From positions 1 through 13,675 of the forward strand of contig JACQEW010000180.1 of NCBI GenBank assembly GCA_016200365.1: 13,675 nt of DNA. The letters are read 5' to 3'. How positions within the stretch are numbered: the stretch's first letter is position 1; each line of letters starts with the position of its first letter. The DNA is from Nitrospinota bacterium. Lineage in GTDB: Bacteria; Nitrospinota; Nitrospinia; UBA9942. Of this stretch, positions 1 to 5,306 are shown piece after piece. Under the pieces are notes generated by a model. That model worked only from the letters and a program-made list of their open reading frames with translations, did no database searches and was not told the DNA's origin. Position numbers and translations under genes: made by a program.

Positions 1-992
1 ATGTAGACGCAAGACAGTGGGGTTGGAACGGCTGGACGCCCCTGATAAGGACAGCTCAAACCGGCGATAATGAAATTGCTCTTATGCTTATAGAAGCAGG
101 TGCAAATGTAAATATGGCTAATGATAAGAAAGAAACCGCTCTTATATTGGCATCACAAATGAAGCATCCAGAAATGGCGTATATTCTGTTGAAAAACGGC
201 GCAAAGGCGGATTTAATGGATAATAATGGAAGAATCGCACTCAATTATGCCAATGAAGAATTGAAAGAGGTTTTAAAGCTATCAAACGGGAAAAAAGATT
301 TCATAATGGAGGCAAGGATAGGGAGTGTTTCGGATGTCAAAAGATTCATAAGCTCTGGCGTAGATATTAATAAAAAAGACAAGCTTTATGGGATGACCGC
401 TCTTTCATGGTCATCTGCTAATGGGCATTTGGAAGTTGTAAAGGCGATTATCTCATCAGGAGCCAATATTAATATTGGAGATAACAAAGGCAATACACCC
501 TTGATGCATTCCTCAAAACAGGGAAAGGAAGATGTTGTAAATTTCCTTATCTCAAGAGGAGCGGATTTAAACGCAGCAGATGGATTAGGGCGCACTGCTT
601 GCGGGCTTGCATTTCGGTGGAATTATTCATTACTTGTTAAAACGCTCGAAAAAGCCGGGGGAAAAGGATGTCCAGAAGATACACAAAAGGAAAAAGAGAT
701 AAAGGCTCTTATCAAAAAATATATCCCTGATTGTCAGATGATGAAAAGCCCTGAAATGGATAAATGGTATCTATCATGGCTTGAAGACAGTCTGGGGGAA
801 AAGAATGTTTTTTTCCATTATGCCACAGGCGATTTCGACGGCGACGGTAAGGAAGATATTGCCGCAGCAGTGGTCGTTTATAGAACTGGGAGGAAAGGAA
901 TAGCGATTTTTTTAAGCTCACGCCAAAGCCCGCATATTTACTGGAATGGGGCATCTGGCATACATCCTGGCGTAATTCAATTTTTGTCTTGA
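1..992 (+). CDS. Ankyrin-repeat protein, 5' end outside the window, probably 3'-truncated
   Basis: The frame is open from base 3, so the start lies upstream; an internal ATG at 84 is not a credible start because ankyrin sequence precedes it. The visible 329 residues hold about five to six ankyrin repeats (TPL..A...G....V..L...GA.VN pattern), for example at bases 33-110, 396-480 and 495-580. Ankyrin repeats mediate protein-protein binding; the partner is unknown. After the repeats comes a linker and a non-ankyrin tail with a DFDGDGKED loop at about 832-858, an acidic DxDxDG calcium-binding-type motif as in FG-GAP/VCBS or EF-hand-like proteins. The last 10 or so codons (GIHPGVIQFLS) coincide with antisense sequence of another truncated gene, so the natural C-terminus is probably lost. 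Whether it carries a signal peptide cannot be seen. Confidence 0.8.
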   Translation, partial: VDARQWGWNGWTPLIRTAQTGDNEIALMLIEAGANVNMANDKKETALILASQMKHPEMAYILLKNGAKADLMDNNGRIALNYANEELKEVLKLSNGKKDFIMEARIGSVSDVKRFISSGVDINKKDKLYGMTALSWSSANGHLEVVKAIISSGANINIGDNKGNTPLMHSSKQGKEDVVNFLISRGADLNAADGLGRTACGLAFRWNYSLLVKTLEKAGGKGCPEDTQKEKEIKALIKKYIPDCQMMKSPEMDKWYLSWLEDSLGEKNVFFHYATGDFDGDGKEDIAAAVVVYRTGRKGIAIFLSSRQSPHIYWNGASGIHPGVIQFLS

Positions 993-1191
993 CCAATTCT
1001 CTGCTGTCAATACTGTAAATATTACCATCTTTAAGGGACTTAACTTTACCTGTTTTTGTCTCTTGATTAAATTCAATGATGCTTCCCTCTTCTTTTATAA
1101 AAATATTATCCCATGCCTCTTCCCTTTCATCTTCAGACATAGAAATTATAGGAATATTTTTATTTGGATTTTTAGAATTGTCTTTACTCAT
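970..1191 (-). pseudogene. Truncated cold-shock/OB-fold-like protein, N-terminal part
   Basis: From ATG at 1191 the reading frame gives a charged N-terminus (MSKDNSKN..., SEDEREEAWDNI), then a segment typical of a cold-shock-like beta barrel: GSIIEFNQETKTGKVKSL, KDGNIYSIDSRELVKT, KIEL. Such domains bind single-stranded nucleic acid. Resemblance stops at about residue 74 (base 970), where strands 4-5 of the barrel should follow. The frame stays open to 712, but only as antisense of the ankyrin gene, giving low-complexity, unfamiliar sequence. I read this as a gene cut by a deletion or rearrangement. No clear Shine-Dalgarno lies ahead of the ATG; the upstream bases are a copy of a tRNA 3' end. 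It is not certain that the domain is a cold-shock domain rather than another small OB fold. Confidence 0.55.
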
Positions 1192-1213
1192 TTTGGTAGT
1201 AGGGGCAGGATTT
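1192..1213 (-). repeat. Second copy of the initiator-tRNA 3' end (possible att core)
   Basis: These 22 bases match 1318-1339, the CCA end, acceptor 3' strand and T-arm of the adjacent tRNA-Met, at 20 of 22 positions; the two differences are at 1200-1201. The match ends abruptly inside the T-arm. A displaced tRNA 3' end is the usual footprint of a tyrosine-integrase element that used the tRNA gene as its target. No integrase gene is visible in the window. Confidence 0.6.
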
Positions 1214-1219
1214 AATTTA

Positions 1220-1250
1220 ACTGTCCTGCAACTGTCCTGTTAGTGTCCTG
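1220..1250. repeat. Three 9-bp direct repeats at an 11-bp period
   Basis: ACTGTCCTG occurs at 1220-1228 and 1231-1239, and AGTGTCCTG at 1242-1250. The spacing is 11 bp, close to one helical turn, so a protein would meet all three on one DNA face. They sit beside the tRNA-end copy, as arm-type integrase or excisionase sites often do. An operator is the alternative. Confidence 0.5.
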
Positions 1251-1257
1251 TTAAAGC

Positions 1258-1295
1258 AAAAAGGCTATCAGGGTTTATTTCCTGATAGCCTTTAA
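1258..1295 (-). terminator. Rho-independent terminator of tRNA-Met
   Basis: 1260-1272 and 1281-1293 form a perfect 13-bp stem (AAAGGCTATCAGG) with an 8-base loop. On the minus strand the stem runs into a T-rich tract (TTTTTGCTTT). It lies about 25 bases beyond the tRNA 3' end, right for ending that transcript. Confidence 0.85.
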
Positions 1296-1319
1296 AGTTT
1301 TTATAATCAATGAGTTATT

Positions 1320-1396
<77 letters not shown>

Positions 1397-1405
1397 ATAT
1401 AATTC

Positions 1406-1434
1406 AATTTATTCTATTACAAAGGTTTTGTCAA
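1406..1434 (-). promoter_or_regulatory. Probable sigma-70 promoter of tRNA-Met
   Basis: On the minus strand TTGACA (1434-1429) is followed by 17 bases and TAAATT (1411-1406), with the tRNA 5' end 10 bases beyond. A second TTGACA lies 22 bp further upstream (1456-1451) as part of a near-duplicate: 1429-1447 and 1451-1470 share TGTCAAG(G)CATTAAACTATT. Confidence 0.65.
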
Positions 1435-1525
1435 GCATTAAACTATTCTGTGTCAAGGCATTAAACTATTAAAATATTTTCTTTCTTGGTAAAAATTGCG
1501 AGAAAAATAATCCTGCATATCCTGT

Positions 1526-1632
1526 CTAATGCCGTTACAACTAATTCCGCCTAAAGATGAATTTTGCTTTGGGAGACGGATAACGGTATACAGATGACTT
1601 ATGTTGTCTATATCAAGTTGTAACGGCACTAA
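1526..1632. mobile_element. MITE copy 1 (99-bp core, CTAA flanks)
   Basis: The core 1530-1628 starts TGCCGTTACAACT and ends AGTTGTAACGGCA, perfect 13-bp inverted ends. Both sides carry CTAA (1526-1529 and 1629-1632). The reverse complement of 8976-9074 matches it at about 90 of 99 positions with no length change, so these are two copies of one element in opposite orientation. It is far too short for a transposase. The 4-bp CTAA matches the YTAR target duplication described for the IS5 group, suggesting, as inference only, mobilisation by an IS5-type enzyme. A 79-codon reading frame across it is a by-product. Confidence 0.85.
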
Positions 1633-1688
1633 TTTCAGTTTTTTTACTCTTATTTTTAAGTGCAGCTTTAATGAGCAGGATTTTTCGC

Positions 1689-2141
1689 TCAAGCTGCCGA
1701 CCCGAATAATTTACAAAACACATCTATAACAATAAACTCAGACTCCTGATTAAAATCGAATACCTTTCCAACCACAATTCCGTCTCTGCTGATAATCACC
1801 TGTATACCTTCTTTCCTCTGTATAATACTTATATTAGCCTTATCTTTTACAAAATCCTGCTGATATTTTGCGGGGGTTCTAAACCAGCCGTCGCCTGCAA
1901 GGTGTTTGGCAAGCATTGCTGCAATGCCGTATACCTTTAAAGAGCCTTCTCTGTCCTTTTGAATAGTAGACAGGTATACGCTCATCTCATCAAAGCGGTG
2001 GTTATTAAAGAACATTGTATAAGATACTGAAAGAACTTCTCTCTGTCTCTTATTTTTATAAGCGGTGTTATCACCAGCAAAAGAGGCTTGCCATGTAAGC
2101 AGAATTACCGACAAAACGAATATAAATAAATTTTTCCTCAT
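1689..2141 (-). CDS. Small secreted or periplasmic protein of unknown function
   Basis: I chose ATG at 2141 (150 aa) over an ATG 16 codons upstream because AGGAGGTG sits 4 bases ahead of it and the protein then begins with a classic signal peptide: MRKN, a hydrophobic stretch to about residue 18, then a likely signal-peptidase I site ASFA|GDN. The mature part is about 128 residues, mixed alpha/beta by eye, with a single Cys near the C-terminus (VFCKLFGSAA). The segment IIQRKEGIQVIISRDGIVVGKVFDF looks like paired beta strands. I recognise no family. An A8G9 homopolymer lies about 65-80 bases upstream. Confidence 0.7.
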   Translation of the reverse strand: MRKNLFIFVLSVILLTWQASFAGDNTAYKNKRQREVLSVSYTMFFNNHRFDEMSVYLSTIQKDREGSLKVYGIAAMLAKHLAGDGWFRTPAKYQQDFVKDKANISIIQRKEGIQVIISRDGIVVGKVFDFNQESEFIVIDVFCKLFGSAA

Positions 2142-2204
2142 AAGCACCTCCTGTCTTTTTATTCTTGCCTTCGTTATCGGCATTTCCAAAAATAAGTATT
2201 AGAG

Positions 2205-2221
2205 AAAAAAAAGGGGGGGGG
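2205..2221. repeat. A8-G9 homopolymer pair
   Basis: Eight A (2205-2212) are followed directly by nine G (2213-2221), upstream of the gene starting at 2141. G runs of this length slip in replication and are also assembly-error hot spots. On the minus strand TAATAC follows about 5-10 bases later, so the run could lie in or near a promoter spacer. Confidence 0.6.
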
Positions 2222-2303
2222 TAAATTCGTCAGCCAGCGGTGATATGCGGAAGGTTTTAAAAAATAGAATAAAACTAAGTCTTGCTATCAACAAAGGCAT
2301 CCT

Positions 2304-2703
2304 TTAATAACTTGCTCTGCCGCTTATAAGCCTGTCTCGGATTGGCGGAAATTCTCTGCAATCGTCAGGTCTATCTTCATATATCGTACATTTATTATCT
2401 TTAAGAAACGAACAGGGAAGGTTTTTAAAATATTGTTCACCTTCATCTGTTTCAATTTGATAATCTGGTTATGTCAGGCTGAGTGATACGGGTTTTTAAT
2501 TTCCGGCAGCAGTTTCCCCAGCTTACACAGTCAATCTGGTTAGAAATTTCATGGTTTAGCCTGTGCACAATTTTATCTATTTTATCAGGATCCCGACCTT
2601 TTAGAAAACTTCTGAATCTAAAATTCTCAGCTTCTCTAAGTCTGCCGAGTTTCTCAATCTTGTCAAGGTCAAGTTCTATATCGTAATCAATAGTCTTTTT
2701 CAT
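2304..2703 (-). pseudogene. Broken YkgJ-family cysteine-cluster (zinc/iron-chelating) protein
   Basis: The frame from ATG 2703 gives 83 residues: a charged helical N-terminus, then CVSWGNCCRKLKT, ITQPDITRLSN and a stop at 2452. In a shifted frame just beyond, QIETDEGEQYFKNLPC, SFLKDNKCTIYEDRPDDC, REFPPIRDRLISGRASY run to a stop at 2304. Together they supply both halves of the YkgJ pattern: CxxxGxCC near the start, then PCxFLxxxxCxIYxxRPxxCRxFP. The usual 15-20 residue link after DITRLS is missing, so a deletion with frameshift fused the halves. The usual last cysteine region is also gone. Function in the family is poorly known (metal chelation by conserved Cys). No good ribosome site precedes the ATG. 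A sequencing error alone would not remove the linker. Confidence 0.75.
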
Positions 2704-2729
2704 TTTTATTTGTTAGCTTTGACTGTTGT

Positions 2730-2880
2730 TATAGTAAAAGCAATAAATAACTTGACATTTCTTTCTGTCATTCCCGAGGTTTTAATCGGGAATCCAGTAT
2801 TAAAAATATGGATGCCCGATAGAAACATTCAGGCATGACATAAATAGAGTAACCGCAAGTTATTTATTGCCTTTAGTATA
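2730..2880. mobile_element. 151-bp inverted-repeat element (MITE/REP-like) at the end of the flavoprotein gene
   Basis: 2730-2754 and 2856-2880 are inverted copies matching at 23 of 25 positions (core GCAATAAATAACTTG). Inside lie more palindromes: ATTCCCGA/TCGGGAAT at about 2771-2794, and TGTCAT.CC with GG.ATGACA near 2766 and 2833-2841. The GTCATTCCCG...GGGAATCCAG motif is of the sort repeated widely in environmental bacterial genomes. The right end overlaps the last codons and stop of the gene at 2860-3456. No transposase is encoded. Confidence 0.65.
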
Positions 2881-3456
2881 GTCGCCATTTTCAATCCAGG
2901 TTGATAAATTACTTCCTATTGTATATGCCTGTTTGAGATATTCTGGCTTATCCAAAACAGCACCCTTATCCATAATATCGCTGAAGAAAAACATAGCAAC
3001 GATTTTTACTCCAAGGCAATTTAGTAATCGCCTGTAGAATTCGACCAGCACTTCTGACTCATGAGCCACATCCCTCTGGTTCATTGGTGTCACTATAGTC
3101 GCTTTCTTTCCTGAAATTAAACCTCTATTTTGGGGATGATAATAGAAGAAAAGTCTGTCTATAAAGGTTTTCATCAAACCTGTGACACCACACCAGTATA
3201 AAGGGGATGCAAGTATTATTAAATTGGCTCTATAGATTTCTTCTCGAATTTCAGTCATGTCATCCTGAAAAGAGCATCTGGACTCCTTTAAACAGCGATA
3301 ACAACCAATGCAATTTGTAATATTTTTCTTTCTAAGCTCTATAAGTCTTACATCCACATTCGTCTTTATCGAGCCTTCGATGATTTTTTCAACAAGGATG
3401 TCAGTGTTACCATTTATCCTCGTCGTCCCATTTATAATTAAAGCAGTCTTTGACAT
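2860..3456 (-). CDS. Iron-sulfur flavoprotein / NADPH-dependent FMN reductase family
   Basis: The 198-aa product has a flavodoxin-like fold. The N-terminal ALIINGTTRINGNT (residues 5-18) is the FMN phosphate-binding loop, and ILASPLYWCGVTGLMKTFIDR (about 81-101) is the second flavin-contact segment. Between them Cys49-x2-Cys52-x2-Cys55-x5-Cys61 matches the compact motif of archaeal and bacterial iron-sulfur flavoproteins (Isf), which bind a 4Fe-4S cluster plus FMN and act in electron transfer or reduction of O2, peroxide or quinones. The family has about 190-210 residues, so length is normal. The last eight codons (DYTKGNK and stop) lie in an inverted-repeat element, so the original C-terminus was probably replaced. 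No convincing Shine-Dalgarno precedes ATG 3456. Likely cytoplasmic. Confidence 0.85.
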   Translation of the reverse strand: MSKTALIINGTTRINGNTDILVEKIIEGSIKTNVDVRLIELRKKNITNCIGCYRCLKESRCSFQDDMTEIREEIYRANLIILASPLYWCGVTGLMKTFIDRLFFYYHPQNRGLISGKKATIVTPMNQRDVAHESEVLVEFYRRLLNCLGVKIVAMFFFSDIMDKGAVLDKPEYLKQAYTIGSNLSTWIENGDYTKGNK

Positions 3457-3486
3457 AAAACATATTAGGGGGGATTAGCAAAGCTA

Positions 3487-3531
3487 ACCCCTGATTAAAC
3501 CTGTTCCTGACAGGTTTCAGGAATCAGGGGT
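3487..3531 (-). terminator. Strong hairpin between two minus-strand genes
   Basis: 3487-3496 pairs with 3522-3531 (ACCCCTGATT) and 3497-3504 with 3510-3517 (AAACCTGT): 18 bp with a 4-base one-sided bulge and a 5-base loop. It lies 17 bases after the stop of the gene at 3548. No long T run follows on either strand, so it may instead be a transcript-stabilising or REP-like hairpin. Confidence 0.5.
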
Positions 3532-3547
3532 CGCACTACATTGTGAG

Positions 3548-3826
3548 CTACAGCCCCATCTTCTTCAACGCATCTTCGCCGCGGGTCGCCTGGATAGGGG
3601 CGTCTTGGGGGAGATAGAGCATAACACCGCCCTTTACGGGTCTTATAACTATCTTTCTCTCGTCGGCAAGTTTCTTGGTAGCTTCTATGGGGTTCTCTCC
3701 TTCAAAATATTTTTTGAAGGCTTCGTTGAAACCGGAGTATACGGTATGAATACCCTTATACCCCTCTTTTCTCAGCGACACAATCGCCTTTTTTACAAAC
3801 TCCTCATGACTCATCTTTTCTGGCAT
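3548..3826 (-). CDS. Small conserved protein of unknown function
   Basis: ATG at 3826 gives 92 aa and stands 5 bases after a strong AGGAGG; a GTG two codons earlier overlaps that site and is less likely. The product starts MPEKMSHEEFVKKAIVSLR, has a helix-rich first half (FNEAFKKYFEGENPIEATKKL) and a short strand pair (KIVIRPVKGGVMLYLP), then a Pro/Ala/Gly tail. The order helices then beta hairpin would fit a small winged-helix or DNA/RNA-binding fold, but that is a guess; I recognise no named domain. There is no signal peptide or membrane segment, so it is probably cytoplasmic. The upstream spacer is a long inverted repeat (3849-3996) and the downstream one a strong hairpin. Confidence 0.75.
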   Translation of the reverse strand: MPEKMSHEEFVKKAIVSLRKEGYKGIHTVYSGFNEAFKKYFEGENPIEATKKLADERKIVIRPVKGGVMLYLPQDAPIQATRGEDALKKMGL

Positions 3827-3848
3827 ATACACCTCCTTTCAAAAAATG

Positions 3849-3996
3849 GAACACGAATTGCACAAATATACGAATGACACGAATAGATGCAAGAGGCAAG
3901 AAACAAGAAGCAAGAAGCAAGAAAAATCTTGCCTCTTACCTCTGGTTTCTTGCTTCTTATTTTAGTGTAATTCGTCCATTCGTGTCATTCGTGTTC
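3849..3996. repeat. Long imperfect inverted repeat with heptamer core
   Basis: Outer arms GAACACGAAT and CATTCGTGTTC enclose further paired copies (GAATGACACGAAT with ATTCGTGTCATTC). The centre has tandem GCAAGAA-type heptamers on one side (3889-3922) and TTCTTGCTTCTTA on the other. The whole spacer between the 92-aa gene and sixA can fold on itself. The right arm contains the stop codon of the SixA-like gene. Confidence 0.7.
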
Positions 3997-4494
3997 AAGT
4001 CTTTGTCTTCCTGCAATAATATTAAGCTGCTCTGGCAAAAGGTAATAGCGAAGGACTCCCTGACGGGTTGGGAGTCTTTCTGCATCTATTCTCAAGACAC
4101 CGCCCATCTCAAATTTGATATTTATGCTACAAGACTCGCATAATAGGTGTAATGCAATATTATATAAGGATGGGAGATGCCCTGCTATGAAGACACTCTC
4201 CCTATCCTTAAATTCCATTAAAAAATTTATAAAATCTTCAGGTGATGAATTGGGAGTAAGCGTATCAGTAATCTCATTCTCGTTTATTGGGTAAGAGAGT
4301 GTATCTGCCACAATTTCTGCTGATTCCCTTGCCCTCGCCTTTGGGCTGGATATTATAAGGTCAAAGGATATACCCATCTCTTTCAAGGCAGCAGCAGTCC
4401 TTCCTATCTGAGCCTTTCCTTCTGGACTCAGATGCCTCTGTGTGTCCTGCTCTTCGCTAAGAGCATGTCCATGCTGCATAAGATAGATTTGCAT
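3985..4494 (-). CDS. sixA: SixA-like phosphohistidine phosphatase (histidine phosphatase superfamily)
   Basis: The 169-aa product opens MQIYLMQHGHA, the phosphate-pocket motif of the superfamily with catalytic His8; the usual RHG is QHG here. ISSPKARARESAEIV (48-62) carries the pocket arginine and FIAGHLPSL (102-110) the second catalytic His106. SixA enzymes remove phosphate from histidine of phosphotransfer proteins: ArcB in E. coli, with later work pointing to the nitrogen-PTS protein NPr, an HPr paralogue. That makes the HPr-domain protein at 5307-6620 an attractive but unproven partner. Length is near the family's 150-165. The final codons LEHE and the TGA lie in the repeat arm 3986-3996. 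No clear ribosome site; TATAAT lies 15-20 bases upstream. Confidence 0.85.
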   Translation of the reverse strand: MQIYLMQHGHALSEEQDTQRHLSPEGKAQIGRTAAALKEMGISFDLIISSPKARARESAEIVADTLSYPINENEITDTLTPNSSPEDFINFLMEFKDRESVFIAGHLPSLYNIALHLLCESCSINIKFEMGGVLRIDAERLPTRQGVLRYYLLPEQLNIIAGRQRLEHE

Positions 4495-4619
4495 ATTCAG
4501 GGGGTTTTAATTATAATGCAAAATAGAAGGTTATTATAATTCAATCAACAGGCAATGTCTATTAACTAAAGAGGAGTAGTTTTTAAATTCGCCCTAAGGA
4601 CGTTTTGTTCTTTTAAATC

Positions 4620-4648
4620 TTGAATATGGACAGGCGGAGTGATAAAAT
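4620..4648 (+). promoter_or_regulatory. Probable sigma-70 promoter
   Basis: TTGAAT (4620-4625), a 17-base spacer and TAAAAT (4643-4648) give a start point near 4655, about 30 bases ahead of the ATG at 4687. The spacer between sixA (ends 4494) and this gene holds nothing else I can name. Confidence 0.6.
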
Positions 4649-4686
4649 TTCTATTATTAACCATTTTAAATTAACAGGAGGGAATA

Positions 4687-5145
4687 ATGGCAGATGCAGC
4701 AAAGATAAAAGAGAGAATTGAAAAGACGAAGAATAAGTTGCAGGAGAAGCTGAAGGCGGTTGAGAATACAAAGGCTGATGCGGGGATACGAAGGGCGAAG
4801 AAGACATTAAAGAGGCTGCAGAGGAAATTGAAGCTTGTTTTGGCAAAGGACAAGAGGCGTGAGGAGGAAAAGGCAAAGCACGAGGAGAACCTGAAAAAGT
4901 CAAAGGAAAGGGAAGATAAGAAATTAGCAAGAGAAGCAGCAGAGAAAGAGGCTGCTGCAAAGAGGGCTGCCGAAAGGGAGGCGAAGGAGGCGGAGGAGAG
5001 GGCAAAGAGAGAAGCTGAAGAGAAGGCGAAGAAAGAGGCAGCGGAGAAGGAAGCAGCGGAAAAGGCGGCAAAGGAGCAGGAAAAGGCTGCACAGGAAGAA
5101 GAAAAAAAGGCAAAGCTCAAAAAGGCTCCAAGACCAAAGAAATAA
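4687..5145 (+). CDS. Lys/Glu/Ala-rich coiled-coil protein
   Basis: Strong ribosome site AGGAGGG (4676-4682) and ATG 4687. The 152 residues are almost entirely charged helix formers: residues 1-60 a Lys-rich helix (IEKTKNKLQEKLKAVE, RRAKKTLKRLQRKLKL), 60-145 a K/E/A-rich repeat-like stretch (EKEAAAKRAAEREAKEAEER) predicting one long single helix or coiled coil, and a basic tail KKAPRPKK. No Cys or Trp, no signal peptide and no membrane segment. Similar composition is seen in the TolA central domain and in histone-H1-like bacterial proteins, but composition alone does not show homology. It may be a DNA- or RNA-associated cytoplasmic protein or a spacer protein. Its own promoter and following hairpin suggest a single-gene unit. 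Confidence 0.8.
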   Translation: MADAAKIKERIEKTKNKLQEKLKAVENTKADAGIRRAKKTLKRLQRKLKLVLAKDKRREEEKAKHEENLKKSKEREDKKLAREAAEKEAAAKRAAEREAKEAEERAKREAEEKAKKEAAEKEAAEKAAKEQEKAAQEEEKKAKLKKAPRPKK

Positions 5146-5160
5146 ACGAAAACCTAATTT

Positions 5161-5294
5161 AAACCACTGAGACACAGAGGCACAGAGAAGAAGAAAATAG
5201 AGGATAGAGAATAGAAGATAGATTTCTTTCTTTTTCTACCTTCTATCTTCTGTTTTTTTGCATTCTTCTCTGTGTCTCCGTGCCTCTGTGGTTT
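5161..5294. repeat. Long inverted repeat (AAACCAC...GTGGTTT)
   Basis: Arms 5161-5192 and 5263-5294 match at 28 of 32 positions as inverted copies (ACAGAGGCACAGAGAAGAA type). The inner part again pairs (ATAGAAGATAGA with TCTATCTTCT). This GAGGCACAGAGAAG motif is a text I associate with spacers of many uncultured bacteria. It ends 12 bases ahead of the next gene and could also stop transcription. Confidence 0.75.
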
Positions 5295-5306
5295 TATTTT
5301 TTTTAA

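Noticed and set aside
712..969. Continuation of the cold-shock-like reading frame across the ankyrin gene
   Set aside because: It is antisense to well-supported ankyrin-protein coding sequence and resembles no protein; treated as read-through of a truncated gene.
1453..1692. 79-codon minus-strand reading frame
   Set aside because: It runs through MITE copy 1 and has no ribosome site; the codons are a by-product of the element.
3605..4143. Two plus-strand frames of about 90 codons
   Set aside because: They overlap two good minus-strand genes and the inverted-repeat spacer, with no ribosome sites.
4613..5175. Three long minus-strand frames opposite the coiled-coil gene
   Set aside because: They are Ser/Pro/Phe/Leu-rich mirror images of a K/E/A-rich gene that has a strong ribosome site and promoter on the other strand.
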